64,000 nucleotides of DNA from Eupeodes corollae (lineage: Eukaryota; Arthropoda; Insecta; Diptera; Syrphidae). Where the stretch lies: contig NC_079149.1 in NCBI RefSeq assembly GCF_945859685.1, forward strand, positions 21,921,118 to 21,985,117. The letters run 5' to 3'. This document shows positions 25,201 through 38,050 of this stretch, in pieces (the stretch's first letter is position 1; every line of letters starts with the position of its first letter). The translations under genes were made by a program, and so were the position numbers. The notes below the pieces were generated by a model, which saw only the letters and a program-made list of their open reading frames with translations, was not told the DNA's origin and did not search any database.

Positions 25201-28200
25201 AAACAAATTAAACTTGTTAAACTTAATAAAATAAAAGAGATGTTAAGATTGTGTAGGATTTTCCAATAAGATGTTTCATTTTTAATAGCCCGGCATTTGT
25301 GAAGTGCACACTTTTAAAGCTTTTATCTTTTAGCATTTGACAAGTGACAATTCTTTTATTACTCAAAATGGAACGACACACATTTCAATATTGAATTCAA
25401 CCCACAAAAAATTCATTATAAAAATGGTGACAATTTTGCAGTCAAAATTGTCAGTACAAAAACACTTTTGAGGTCTCATGTCGCAATGAAGTATCTTCTG
25501 TAGATCGTGGTTTTGAAGGAAACCAGGTTTTTCGATTATTTATAGATCTTTTGAAATGCGTGATCAATAAATGAAACCACACAGTGTTTTGCATAAAGGC
25601 TTAGGTCCTTAAGCTTTTAAAGTTTAATTCACATATAAATTCATAACCATCGTCACGTCGTATCTTCACTAATTACGTTCTTAAAATACATCAAAAGGAT
25701 CCTATTTATGTGTCAAGTACCAATTTTTTTTCAAAAACTACTTTTCTAAGCAGAGTTGTTGCATTTGGAGCTTGAAACATCCAGAAATGATTATTGAAAA
25801 GCCTCTTTCATTTTTAACGTGTCACTATTTAGTGTGGTTTTTGGGTTGGTAATAGAAGCTAGTGGAGCTAAATTGCTCTATAAAGCTATGATTATTAACT
25901 TCTTATGTCAAAGATTGGAAGATATTGCTTTGAACAATGATTATTTTTACAAATGGGATACCAGCAAAGAAACTATTGCAATTTTCGGAGAGGTGATCTA
26001 GATTAACTAACGATATCTTGTGTTCTAAAATCTTTAGACTTCTTTATAAACAAGTGAAAAAAGAGATCTATGCCAATGCTCCAAAAGTAAGTTAAGAAAT
26101 TTAAGATGGATTAAGTGAATTTATCGAAAACATTCAGCTGTAAATGTGCAAATTGTTCATCGAAAATGTCATGCAAAGGACATAGTTCTTAAACAAAGTC
26201 CTGGCTTAAACTTGGCTTAAATTGCATTTTATTATTATTGGTTAATTTAGTTCTTTAAAATAATATAAGCATTCATTGATTTAATTACAAATAACTAAAT
26301 ATTTTTTCAATAGCAACAAGAAACTTCTTACTGGAAAACCTTATATTTTCATAAAATATATCAAAATAGAAAACCATTCCGGACAAAAAAATCAATACTC
26401 TATATCTTTTATTCTCCTTTTGATTTCCCCAAAATATTTAATCTGCATTGTTTAAAGCTTAAAATGCTCAGAATGCGTCTAATATTTTAATCAGTTTCGT
26501 TTCATTAATAATTCACTTTACTATCATTAAATAGCTCCGTTTACTCTTTTGAACCAAGATCAATCAGTATCAATCAAAAGGCATTATGTAGATATTAAAA
26601 CCAGACGTAAACATCATCTAAAATGTCTTCTTCTCTCTTGTGTTACCAATAAATTTCATCCACAATTAAATAGAAAAGCTCCCACAACACCATCAACTAT
26701 TTATAGAATAAAATCCTTTGAGGTTTGAATTTTAGTAGAGTGGTAGTGATGGCACTCCTCTTATAATAGAATCAATCAATTTCCATTCACAGCACAAAAT
26801 TTCATTATTTCATGGACAAAATACTTTAAAGTGCGTTGAAAATATGACGAAAATTGCTAAATGAACAGAAGAAGAACAACCCTAACCATAAACCACACCA
26901 TAAAATGGTTTAACTCTTCAGAAAATCAAAAACAAAATTGGGAAGAAGAAAATGTCTGTCAGACATCGTTGTTGGTTTGGGGGTTGAATTAAGTATAGGC
27001 TTCTGGGCACATTCTGAGTCTGTATACGAACGAATTGGCACAGACAGATGTGGTAGGCAAACTAATTATAATTTCGCATTAGAAATTCCTTTTGTTTTGT
27101 TTTTTGAAAATCAAAACCACAATCAATCAGTTCTTCTCGCTTTTTTTTGAATCATTATGTCTTCTCTTCTCATTCAAAATTTCCTTCCTTTCTGTCAGTC
27201 AAAGAAATGTGTACAGGGGTAGATGTAGACGCCTTAAGCTTTTGGCAGACTATTTAAGCCTAAAAGAACATCATATCCTCCTTTTCCGACAATCCATATA
27301 AAACAGAGAGTGGTGAAGGCCTATTGGGAAAAAAAATAAGTAAGCACTTTGCTTCCGGGCAATATACGACTAAGAGGCTGTTTTACAAGATTTCTCTATT
27401 TCAAACCAACCCCTACCGTAGAATCATACCCAATCGTCATCTGAAGAGCTACACAGACCAACCGACGACGACGACACGGCGACGACGAGCTTTTTAAAAG
27501 GAATTCCGAATTCAAAGTATAAGGGTTTTATTGAAGATATCAAAATAGTTGTTTTACAGACTGATGGACAGGTACATACAGCTACTCTGGTGTAATATAG
27601 GGTTGGTTTTCGTTTGCTATCGGAAATCTAAGGATATGCTACATTTTGATAATTTATCCTTCTGCCATTTCGGGGGTGGGTCCCAAGAGATAAAGGCTTT
27701 GAATTTCGAAAGGGTATAAGAAAACGAGGCATGTTTTACGGTTGCCGCGTCTTTACCACATTAAACGATGTTTATGGCTTACAAGAAGAATATTTTGTGT
27801 TAAATTTATAGAAAATTTTTGGGAAAGCAAATCAGGGAACTAATATCACTGAATTTGAGTTGATAAATTTTAAACATTTTATAGAATTTCCCTCGGAATT
27901 TATTCCGGTTCTCGAACGTAAAACAAAAATGTTGATAAATCATGAAAGTATCTCCTGGAATTTCTGAAAGTATGTCAAAAAATTGATTTTCGCGATGGGA
28001 CAGATTTGAACTTAAAACGTAATACAGTAAGAAATTTCAAAAACTTATACAAACATTTTTATTTATAAAGTTTTCGAAAAAAACATAGGAAAATTTCCAT
28101 TTTTGGTTAAAGAAGAAAATTTATTGTTTAAAAATGTGATTATCTACTTGTACTTTAAAAAAAGAAAATTTTGTGATATAAGTTCGACAAATATGTTTCA

Positions 28201-28900
28201 ACAAAAACCCCAACATCAAAGGTGGTAAAATTTCGAGAGCTTTAAGAGGTGAATTTAAATCTGAATTTAATTCTGAGTTGCAAAGATATTCTAACCTTTT
28301 AGTAGAAGAAACGATATTTTGAGAAATTTTTTGCAGTTTTTAAAATAAAACTAAAAATTGTTCTGAAAATAGAAAAATGACTCTAACATGTTTGTTATCT
28401 TTTAAAACCAATATCAGTTTTAATATTGACTTTCACAATAAAAAAATATGACAGCTAAATAGCCGTCACGGCGGAGCGATTGTAAATGACTTATTCTTAC
28501 ATTTGAGGCAGCATCTTCAATTTGTGACGCCATAGCCAGATTTTCGAACATTATTCAAAACTTTATGTTTCACTGTATTTCGAAGAAAAACGTGTTTTGG
28601 TGTTAGATCTCAAAATTTTTGTGATCAATTGAGATTCAAAATTTTAGGAAGCTTGCTATGTTTGGACAGTTTACATTTCCGTAGTAAATTTTAATAATTT
28701 CAGTGCATTTTTGAAAGCTGTATTGTCCAGTTTTAAGTAATACCATAGTTTTTTGTCAAATTTCGAAAATAACAGCTTCGAAATTGACAGCTATCAATAA
28801 AAGCCGGGTATTCAAAATGAAACCTCTTATTTAAAAACCACTAAATCCTTGATTGATTGGTTCAGAAGTATTACAGTAATCACATGAAAATAAACAAAAA
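22280..28900. other. long non-coding stretch
   Basis: 6.6 kb with no supportable gene. Open frames here are short and AT-driven. 27440-27500 has a small ACGACGACG-type simple repeat (CGA/ACG triplets), and GT-rich or A-rich tracts occur near 24720 and 24200. 25340-26000 hints weakly at a very old transposase but is too decayed to call. Confidence 0.5.
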
Positions 28901-28904
28901 TATT

Positions 28905-30190
28905 GCCCAAGATGGTATACCCCCTATTTTTCTGAAGAGGTAGTCTTCAACGATAGGAAACTACTGCGTACGCTTTTTCATCTGTCCTACTTCTTAGGTC
29001 TCGTAGACGGAAATACCATTTGTCCAGCCCCTTCCCAAAGAATTTGAATCCTTCTCAGTCTCTTATTTCCAATTGATCAACTCTGATCAACTATTGGATC
29101 AAGAAATATCTAGAAGATCGAAAGCTTCTTAAAAACCGGCAGTACGGCTTTCGTAGCAATAGGCCCATTGGTGATCTTATGCTGCATCTTATCGAAGAGT
29201 GGAGCAAATCTTAAAATTGTTTTGGAGAAAGTAAGGTTATTTCACTTAATATTTCAAAAGCATTTGATAGGGTCTTACTTCTCGCTCTCTTAACAAAAAC
29301 GAGTGCATTCGGTTTCCATGAATCACTTCTGGACTAGGAAATGCCTTTAAGAGCATACATATTATTTTATAGGTTTAGGTATTAAAGCCACTTAATAAAT
29401 GCTGGTGTACCCAAGGGCTCTATTTTGTGTCCAACACTCTTTCTCATTTTTATTAATGATCTCTTGTCTGTAACTTCTAATCTAACACATTTTGTCGCTG
29501 ATAATAGTACCCTTAGCTTATATTCGTGTTAAGACTCACATCCCACTTCTTTTGATGTAGAAATGCAACGACAAATATATGTAAGTTCCTACCTTAACTG
29601 TTCAATGGGAACAAAAATCACGTGAAACTTAGTGCTTCGAAAACCCATTCCTGTCTTGCATCGTTAAAGTGAGATTTACTCCCCTAGACATTGTCCATGG
29701 ATGGTACGTCCAAAACTGGAGTATAAATCCCATCTCCAGGTTGTTGCTCCTGCAACTTACTTAAGCCTCTGGACAGTATTGAACGTAGAGCTTTTAAATT
29801 GATGGCTGATAATATCATCAGTGTATCATTTACGTTGTTTAAACATCATCGTAGAGCTTCTTGTCTCAGCCTTTTTTACAGTTATTTAAACTGTTTATGT
29901 TCCTTAAAAAGTTCAACCGTAATACTCACACTCCTAAGATATACCCTTGATTCCAATTTGATTCCAATTTAGATCGAACTGTCAAGTACAGAGATTCGTT
30001 CTTTAGCCGTACTACATGATTGTGGAATGTCTTACTACGCTCTGTCTTTCCCATGTCATTGGAATATTCAGAAATTCAATACTAATTTGAACCGACATCC
30101 CCTTTCAAACCCTCTCTCCCTTTCCTAGAGTTTACTCTCTGTATCTGCTTAATAAAAGTAGTAATATCCTCTCAAGTGTGTGCTTATTAT
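28905..30190 (+). mobile_element. LINE C3: heavily decayed CR1/jockey-like copy
   Basis: Old copy of family C, starting within the reverse transcriptase and running to the 3' end. Recognisable pieces are DGIPPIFLKR (28915), LLKNRQYGFRSNRPIGDLM (29130), VISLNISKAFDRV (29238), an NAGVPKGSIL-like motif B (29400), FLIFINDLL (29440) and FVADNSTLSL (29490; the palm C box reads ADNS rather than ADDS). The order matches LINE C1, with frameshifts between the pieces. It ends with an A-rich tail near 30190. It is the most diverged of the three copies. Confidence 0.75.
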
Positions 30191-30199
30191 AAGAAAAGA

Positions 30200-31630
30200 A
30201 AAAGGATTTTTGAATAATATTTATTACCAAAATTTTAATGCAATTAAATAATGCAATATTTAAAAATAAAACTTTTAAAAAATTATGCTTCGAGCTTTTG
30301 GGGCATTATAAAAATAAATATACCATTTTTCTTCCGAATTTAAAAATGTGTTTTTCATATAAATGTCCAATAATGGCTCTGTTCACTATATTTAATAAAA
30401 AAAAGGAATTTTTTAGCAAAATTTTAACTAAAAACGCAATATTTTTAATTCAAAATTTAACACAGATTCCGCTGTTATTTTTAGTTCAAAACTCTAACAT
30501 TTTAAGCTTAAAGAAGGTGGCAACACTACCAATAGATATTTATGGGGATCAAAGTATATCGATGTTTTCCTTGGATTACATTGACACAACCTTTCATTCA
30601 CCCTCATCGAATTGCTAATAGCATTTAAATAGAACATGAGCAGGAGGGTGTAGACATTTGTCTTTAATCTGAAGTTGAAGAATTCATCTGAATGATTTCG
30701 TCCATTTCACTATCATCACAACATGAAATAAGACAATTTAATACATTATCATGTTCTTACTATATTTTTTTTATTTACATGAAAAATGTATAGAATTTTA
30801 CTAAGAGCGTCATAAGCTTAAATTTTTACAGAATTGTTTTTAAACATTGCAAAGATAGAAATGGTTCTAATGAAAAGTTGTAAGTGAAATCACACTATTT
30901 CACAAACTAAGGAATTGTTTCGTTGGCCTTGTTAACATAATAACTCTTCTTTTATTTCTATGGAAAAGTATCTTTTGCTACGATAATTACATAAATTCAA
31001 AAAATTCAACATAATTTCACTGCAAAAGACCAATTCAAAGAAACATTTTATTTTAATAGAAGATAAATAATATAATTTATCAAAATAAGTTATCAAAAGA
31101 ACAGGAATAATTTATTTGGTACGTGGAGAACTTTTAAAAGAAAACTGCCAATAAAATATAAGTAATTTGCAATAAGACTAATTTTTTATATACATTTTTA
31201 TTTTTATCAGACTTAAAAAAAATTCATACAATTTCCTACGAATATTTAACATATTTCCTTTCAGTGGAAACTTTTAATGTATTACTAAGAAAATAATTTG
31301 TTTGAATACTTAATAAATAAATGAATAAACGTTTAAGGAATTTTTCCCAAATTTTAAGAAGAACTTAATAAGCTATTTCATATTTTAGGAACTATTAACA
31401 AATATTGTTTACTTGAGATAAAATACATATTCAACTTTTAAATTAATAATGCAAGCAAATAGCTTTTAAAATTCTTAATTGATTTTTTTAGTAAGTAAGT
31501 AAAATCCCTTAAAGAATTAAACAAATTGTCAAAAAATTCTGTAAAAACAATGATTTCTCGGAAAATTACTACCCATAGCTAAAATTTTGAATAAAACTAT
31601 TGTACTTTCGATATTGACTTTTTCTAAAAC
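30200..31630. other. AT-rich non-coding stretch
   Basis: A 126-codon frame at 30238-30618 is Phe/Lys/Asn-rich and has no domain; it is best explained by AT bias. Nothing else is visible. Confidence 0.45.
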
Positions 31631-31639
31631 TACTTCGTT

Positions 31640-32400
31640 ATGATATGGAGTTATGTCCTTTTGACGAAAACCATAAGATCTAAAATTGGTCACAAAGTCC
31701 AAAAAGTTAAAAAAAGCCAAACAAATCTACTTAAAAAAAAGGTTGTAACTCCCAAATAAACTTTAAATAAAACAACGAACGCCCCAATTGTTGGTTCTCA
31801 TTTAGCGCAAAAGAAATAAAAATTTTGAATTATTATTATTTTGAATTTGTCATAAAACACAGGGGTTAAACTTGTGACATTTGGTTGGGGCTCTTCGGCG
31901 TTTACGATTATACAACCTAAATCAAAAAAAAAACGTAAGACCCAAAAAGAAAAACGTTGCAAGTAATATTACTATGAACATTTCTCAAGGCTCAAATAAA
32001 ATGTCACATCACTCAAACTAACTTTAAATGTCGCAACGCTTAGCTTTAAAAATTACATAATGCCCAAAAAATGTTACGTGTTGGGCTCTAAGATGCGTCT
32101 AATGTATTTATCGGAGACATAAAGCTCCCCTGCAATCCCCCTACTTGAGCTCAATAGAATTTGGGTTTGTTTGTTTTTTTACTTTGAAGATTACACATAT
32201 TTCGTTTTCTGAAAGTTAAGTTAAGCCAAACATATTTGTTACGCTTTTTTGACGTTCCATGTTTTTGGGCGTTCTGACATTTGTTTTGTTTATTGTCTGC
32301 GTTTGGACGATAAGATTTTAAACTAAAATGTCAAATGTCAAAACACATTATATTTTTTGGGTGTAATGTCAATTATTTATTTGTTATGATATTTTAAAAT
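31640..32400. repeat. CCCAAAATGTCA-phrase repeat (FB1), second locus
   Basis: Diverged phrases in both orientations. Left part: AAAATTGGTCACAAAGTCC, ACTCCCAAATAAACTTTAAA (compare ACTCTCAAATAAATTTTAAA at 19240), AAAATGTCACATCACTC and ATGCCCAAAAAATG. Right part: TTTTTGGGCGTTCTGACATT and TTTTTTGGGTGTAATGTC. The region ends next to the 3' end of LINE C2, so two of three family C copies sit beside this repeat. Confidence 0.6.
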
Positions 32401-32414
32401 TTGAAAATAAATAG

Positions 32415-34580
32415 GCTTTACTAAAAGGGTTTTGTACACCTTTAATATGCCAAAGACACAGTATGAGCATTACGAAAAATGGGAAGGGTTAGATAGGGAT
32501 GTCGGTGTAGATTGATTCTGAATTCCATGGCATCCATCGCATTCCATATTCACGCAGTACGGCCAAAAAATAAATCTCTGTATTCGACAGTTTGGCCGAA
32601 GTTGGGCTCAAGGGTAAACTGATGGGCATTCCTAGAAGCGCGGGTATTACGGTTAAATTGTTTGAGGGGAGGAATGCTATTTCACTAGAGCAAAGTCCTT
32701 TAAAATAACGGTAAGAAATAGTAAGACAAGAAACATTACGACGATGTTCGAGTGACGTAATCGTGTTGAGGATGTTAATGTCACCAATCATTTTAAAAGC
32801 TGTTCTTTGAATACTGTCCAAGTAACTGGAGCACCAGCCCAGAGATCAGAGTTATATTCAAGTTTCGGACGTATATAGGTTTTGTAGATTGTAGCCAGAT
32901 CAGACGGAGAGACAAATTTCTTGTAACTTCTCAAAAAACCTAGACATGTTGCGTCATTTTTGGCGACATCTCGTATGTGATCGCTCCACAAAAGGTGGTT
33001 GCTGAAGCCCATTCCGAAGATGTCAAGATTTTCAGCTTCGTTTATGCAAGTGCCACTCAAAGATATTGGCAAAGAGAATATATCTCGCTTCATCGGTATA
33101 AGACAGGATTGAGTTTTCGAAGCATTAAATTCCACACGGTTTTTTATTCCCCATTGTACAATGCTGCTTAGATTGAAATTAAATGAGCTTTTCTTATTTT
33201 GCCGTTGCAGTTCCATATCCAAAGAGGAGCGTTGTGAGTGTGAAAACGAATATGAAAATCTAAGAGTGCTATCGTCAGCGAAACAATGTATTTGATTAGA
33301 AGAAGGAGACGGGAGATCATTTATAAAAATGAGGAAAAGGGTCGGAGACAAACCAGAGCCCTGGGGCACACCAGCATTTATTTTATGGATTTCAGACTTG
33401 AATCAATAAACTTGTATTGAACGAATCGAAAGAATATTTCTAATCCAAAGAATAAGAGATTCATCAATACCAAAAGCACGCATTTTTGATAAGAGAGCAC
33501 GATGCCAAACTTTATCAAATGCCTTTGAAATATCTTGCTTTCTCTAAAACGATATAAATATTTGTTCCTCTGTTCGGTGACATGAACCATGAGATCACCA
33601 GTTGACCGTATTGCTACTCATTAGAAGCTTCCGTTCCTCAAGATATTTCTTAAGTTGATAATTAATCAGCGTTTCCATGACCTTAGAAGGAAGGAACGTT
33701 AGTGCTATCGGTCGATAATTTGCAGGGGAAGAAGATTCGCCCTTTTTTGACATTGGCTGAATAAATTCCGGTTTAAATGGAAAATCTTACGCAGTGGTTT
33801 CGATAGCGTGGAAGAACACCTTTCCAGAATAATAGCGGGGATACAATCTGCTCAGCGGATTTATGAGTGTTGAGATCTTTAAGAACTCTTGCCACAATAA
33901 TAGTACGAAAGTATATAGGAAGAATCATTTACGCGTTCAAGAACTAGGGGAGCCATGACACTAAGTGGCTATCTGGTAAGGTGAAATTTTAGGTGAACTG
34001 CCGTGCAAACAAGTTAGCTTTTTCAATTGAGCTAACTAAATTAGTTTCATTTACAACAAGCGTAAGAACCGAGGAAGAGAAAGAATTCCTCGTGTTTTTT
34101 ACAAATGCAGTATTTTTTCCGTAATTGTTGGTCATGTAAAAATTTGGTCCTTCGAATATTGGCGTTGCAGACCTAAATGGTTTGCTTAAACCTTTTCCAG
34201 TTTTCCTCAGTCGGGTTGGCTTTAAGACACCGGAAGCTCACCTTTTTCTTCTTAATAACTTCTTTGCAGCTTGAATCGAAATATAATATAGTCTTAGGTT
34301 TAATACTTTTAACCCTATTCGGGATAAGTTTTTCATTCCCAGATGATTCATAGTCTACCGAGGAAGCACAGTGACGAGTTAAAGATCCTGAAGAAATTAT
34401 TGAGACAATCCCAGTTGGCTTTCCCGTACTGCCAAACGGTTCTCTTTAGAGCTCTTTTTTTAACTAAATTTGTTTGAAACGAGAAATTAGCAGATATGAC
34501 ACTGTGGTCCAATGTGCCTAGAGGCGTCAATACACTGATTTTGTACTTATCAGGATCAGAAGTGAGAAACAAGTGATGTT
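32415..34580 (-). mobile_element. LINE C2: CR1/jockey-like retrotransposon, minus
   Basis: Minus-strand copy of family C, 5'-truncated near 34580 within the endonuclease. Order on the minus strand: LFLTSDPDKYKISVL and GTLDHSVISANFSF (34348-34572, a changed SDH motif), RTVWQYGKANWD, then a decayed linker. The palm region follows (SKAF-like remnant near 33520). 32788-33369 carries MPQGSGLSPTLFLIFINDL (motif B) and HCFADDSTLRFSYSF (motif C). The C-terminal domain at 32489-32821 has LEHRRNVSCLTISYRYF. Several frameshifts and stops; not functional. Confidence 0.85.
32788..33369 (-). pseudogene. reverse transcriptase palm/thumb part of LINE C2
   Basis: 193 open codons. Motif B (PQGSGLSPTLFLIFIND) and motif C (FADDSTL, about residue 32) are intact, followed by IVQWGIKNRVEFNASKTQSC (thumb), LDIFGMGFSNHLLWSDHIRD and YIRPKLEYNSDLWAGAP. 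It shows the consensus of the family better than LINE C1, where motif B is mutated. The frame ends near 32788 and the C-terminus continues in another frame (32489-32821). Confidence 0.85.
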
Positions 34581-34609
34581 ATTTATTTCTAGGCACTGAA
34601 ATTCAAAAA

Positions 34610-35555
34610 TATTCCCACTTCTGAACCATATAACCAAGTGATAACCCTCAGCCCTTAAGTGAGGGAAAAACTACCATTGTAGGAAAAACAAATCCCATCT
34701 TAATTGCCAAATTAGTACTGGTAAAATTAGGGTTCTCTTTCTAATTTAGTATTCATATTTTTGTCTTGGTCTCACTTTTTTAGGAAACCCCCATAATCAT
34801 TTGAAGTTTAATCAACCAACCCACAGAAAAAAGGGACGATACAAAATGAAGCGTACAAAATTTACATTCAATTGTCCTTACGGCAATATTAATCTAAAAA
34901 TACCCCAAAGAATTCGAATCCTTTTGCTTTTGAAGGTTTATGTTAATTTTTTCTTTCAAGGCCAGAAAGAGAAAGAAAAGTCAAAATTTTATAATTGTCC
35001 CTTTGAAATATGAAACCTTCAGCAGTTAAAAATTCATATCTAATTTATAGTTCTCATCAGTTCTTAGTCGAAGTCATCATCTTAAAGGGTTAGAGGTCAG
35101 AATCAAACTAGCTCGTAAAATGTGTGAGCAAATATTTTACCCATATACTGTATATTTTTAATGTAAGCAAATAATCAGACTTTTGATTTGTTTAAGAACT
35201 CCCCAACCCCATGAAGCTCCAGGCTCTAGGCATCAACTTAGAAAATTTTCCAAATTAGAGTAGCCCTGCTCCAAACTTTGCCTCTATTTCAAACCGATGT
35301 GTGTTGTGTACATATATATAAAGTTATTTCATCACTCGTATCCAACCTATGCACTGTACGTTTATTACTTTGAGTTCCTCGTTTTTGATGTTTGAAAGTC
35401 TTAAATTTAAAATTCGAGCCATCGCCAAAATGAGGAAAATATTAATTTATTCATGAGGAATCTCTGCTTCTGTAGGGTGCTTGGTGCTGGGTTCTGGGTT
35501 CTTATATTGAAAACTTTAGCATAAGTACTTTAAAATTCCACAAAAAACTTCCAAC
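34610..35555. other. non-coding stretch
   Basis: No gene supported. A 70-codon frame at 34801-35013 is Lys/Phe-rich without a domain. Confidence 0.45.
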
Positions 35556-35564
35556 CTAGCTTAC

Positions 35565-35707
35565 CACCACCAACCGCCACCTCCTCCGAAGGCCGTTTTC
35601 ACCACCACGTCCACCATCATGGTGAATGCTTCTGCCTGTCCTTCCTCGACGAACGGTTGAGCCATACCGCGTGCTCCGTGGTTTGCTTGCTTCCATGTCC
35701 TGTCCAT
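35565..35707 (-). CDS. candidate first coding exon, unknown product
   Basis: On the minus strand an ATG at 35707 in good context (CAACAG before ATGG) follows an in-frame TAA 12 bases upstream. 47 codons are open, starting MDRTWKQANHGARGMAQPF and continuing VEEGQAEAFTMMVDVVK, then a Gly/Trp end. Third positions are rich in G and C (GAC GTG GTG, TTC ACC, AAG), unlike the AT-rich surroundings, which favours real coding use. A splice-donor-like GGTG|GTAAGC lies at 35560-35567. The exon could therefore continue into an intron; if unspliced it ends after three Trp codons at TAA. A longer 153-codon frame over the same bases (35556-36017) is read as a shadow. No family is recognised and downstream exons were not found. 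Confidence 0.4.
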
Positions 35708-36019
35708 CTGTTGGACTTAGTTGATGGCAATTTGAAAAGCCGAAAAGATTGCAGAAAATGTGGAAAGCTTTATGTACCCGATGTTCTGAATGTATACACT
35801 GCGCTGATAAAACCTTGCTTGTGTAAATAGTACCACACGCATTGTTCATCCACCTACCTGTATTCAATTTTGGGGTAGTTTTCGTTATTGTTGTTGTTTT
35901 GGATGAATTTCGACCTTTTGCCATTCGAAAATCAGGGTGTGATGGGCTCTTAAAGTGGACAGGGACAGTCATCCCCACCCCGTACCCGTATTTAACTCTC
36001 GCATATAACGAATGCATTA

Positions 36020-37510
36020 GCTAATTAAACTTTGCAGGTGGTATTTGCTATGGCATTGCCTGAAAAATTTCCCACGAAGTTTATATTATTTCTGTGTGGC
36101 ATTTATAGGCAAATATTTCATACACGCAATGGGTTGCCCCATATACTCCTATACTCTGATGGGTAAAGGAAGACTATAGTAGTTTATGTATCCTTCTGCA
36201 TTTTGAAGCTTAATAAAATTGGTTGAATGTAAATTGATGTAATGAATTATGAAATGTGTGCCAATATTTGATTGTTAACGATGTCTATGGAAAGAGGGGG
36301 GTTAGGTTGTGGCGAAGAGGGTATTGGAATAGTTAGGATTTTGACTTGTATTTAATTAACTACGTTTATTTATATACGGTTTCGGGAATAATTACAGACT
36401 TGATTTTCATGTTATTCTCTCGTGTAATGCTTTTACAAAATTATCCAGGCACCGTATGGTTATGAATGTTTGCTGAAGTTGTTGAATATTTGTTGGGCAG
36501 CCTTCAGTTTACGTAAAATACATAAAAGTACAACATTGAACAAGCTTACTTGATTTGTTAGGCTTGAGGTCTAAGTTCGAAAATGGATTCTCGAAATACC
36601 ATTCTAAGTATGAAAATATAAGCAGCTGCTCGTTAGGAAAAATAAAATATTAGAAATTTGTCCAGAGTTTCTGCAGGTAATTTTAGTGAGGCTTAAACAA
36701 CTTAATTCCTCGAACGTTGTTGACATGTTTATATTTCGCTAAATGTTTTTAACTCAAAAAACAATATCTGGTTTTTGGTAAAAGGAAAGAAAAACCAAAA
36801 CTAAATTTTTAATTGAGCTAGAGAAAACGAATGTTGCGGTGTTAGAGAAAAAAAGAACAATTATTTTGGCGTGTAAATCGATTTATTTTAAGAGCTTGTG
36901 GGTTTTCAAAATAACGTCATTTTCATATTTTCATAGTCACCCTGATTTCTTATACAAGCTTAACACACATTTTTTGTAAACTTTCGTTTACATAATCTTT
37001 GAAATGTTGACAAAAGGTTGTTAAATTGAAGCTTTCAGCACTTTTAAGTCCCTGAGTTTTCTTGGCTACGCAAAAATAATTGGTTCCCAAAGATTTAACG
37101 CCAACAATCCATAACGGCGGTACTACACATTGCACAACAGTTTCGATCTTGAAAATTCGACCAACAGTTGTCTCTAGAATTCGCCGTTAAACGTTCCGTC
37201 GAATAAAAGAACCGATGACGCCACAAGCCGGTACTCCATTCCAAGACTAAGAAAAATTTTGTATATCTTAGTCTTCCATTAAAATTTATTTATAATCATA
37301 ATCCCGTATAATGGAATTTAATTAATACTGAAGCATTACATAGAAAAATGAGTTCTACTGCAAATGTCAAACAGGGTGGCAGACCACCCTAACTCAAATA
37401 GAGATGGCGCTCTAATTTTTACAACACCTTTTTAGTTTTCTGAAACAGCATTTTAATATTTGAAAATATACACACAAAATAAGTTTATTTTCAAAACTTT
37501 AAATGACATT
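36020..37510. other. non-coding stretch
   Basis: Could hold the 5' untranslated region of the minus-strand exon at 35707. No other gene or repeat recognised. Confidence 0.4.
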
Positions 37511-37515
37511 TATTT

Positions 37516-37530
37516 AGGTCGGTTTCTCTA
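37516..37530. repeat. target-site duplication of SINE S1, left
   Basis: AGGTCGGTTTCTCTA, perfectly repeated at 37845-37859, bracketing the SINE and its AAAT-rich tail. Confidence 0.9.
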
Positions 37531-37844
37531 AATAAATAAATAAATAAATTGGGTGGCGCGACAGTCCATTGAGAACCAAGGCCTAGTGACTTACAACTCT
37601 CAACCATTCCTGTGTGCGAGTAATTTTGTCAGGAATGGAGGGGACCTACAGCTTATATGCCGACTCCGAACGGCTAATTTTTGAGAAAGCACTTTTTCAT
37701 GACAATAGTTACTCTTGGAGAAGTTGTCAATTCCTCGCAAGAGGCAGTACCCGTGAAAAGATTTTAGATGGCATAGGCAGGGATCGAACCCAAGACCTCT
37801 AGCATGACAGTCCAACGCACTAACCATCATGCCACGGGTACCAC
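37531..37844 (-). mobile_element. SINE S1: complete tRNA-derived SINE
   Basis: The best SINE copy. Read on the minus strand it starts TACCCGTGGCATGATGG, with a pol III A box (TGGTTAGTGCG, 37816-37826) and B box (GGGTTCGATCCC, 37780-37791). The segment between them, GGACTGTCATGC, resembles the anticodon arm of tRNA-Asp (GTC), suggesting that origin. A roughly 200-base unrelated body follows. The 3' end reads AGGCCTTGGTTC, then ACTGTCGCGCCACCC, then an AATTTATTTATTT tail. The last part matches the 3' end of the RTE-like LINE near 60470-60507. Perfect 15-bp duplications indicate recent insertion. Other copies are at 41777/43626, 45995, 60528 and 62639. It is a transposed element, not a functional tRNA gene. 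Confidence 0.9.
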
Positions 37845-37859
37845 AGGTCGGTTTCTCTA
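37845..37859. repeat. target-site duplication of SINE S1, right
   Basis: Second copy of AGGTCGGTTTCTCTA. A third occurrence of AGGTCGGTTTCTCTATTATT lies in the loop of the nearby inverted repeat at 38054-38073. Confidence 0.9.
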
Positions 37860-37877
37860 TTATTTAAAAAAAAAAAA

Positions 37878-38005
37878 AAAAAAAAAACCCTTGATTAGAT
37901 TTTTTTCTTTCTAAAAATCTTTTATTTCAAATGTCAACATTTTCTATTCGACAAAACGGACCCATTACAATAACTTCCTAGTGGAAGTTAAGAATATATA
38001 CATTT

Positions 38006-38050
<45 letters not shown>

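Noticed and set aside
25340..26001. possible fourth mariner remnant
   Set aside because: Only faint similarity (an NGDNFAVKI-like run and a short C-terminal-like segment); too decayed to support.
30238..30618. 126-codon open frame
   Set aside because: Composition is Phe/Lys/Asn/Leu-rich as expected from AT-rich DNA; no domain, no splice context and no homologous copy.
35556..36017. 153-codon minus-strand frame
   Set aside because: Overlaps the 47-codon frame, which has better codon bias and start context; the longer frame looks like its shadow plus 5' leader.
37780..37844. tRNA gene (A and B boxes)
   Set aside because: It is the head of a dispersed SINE with five copies, a long non-tRNA body and target-site duplication; the cloverleaf stems are incomplete.
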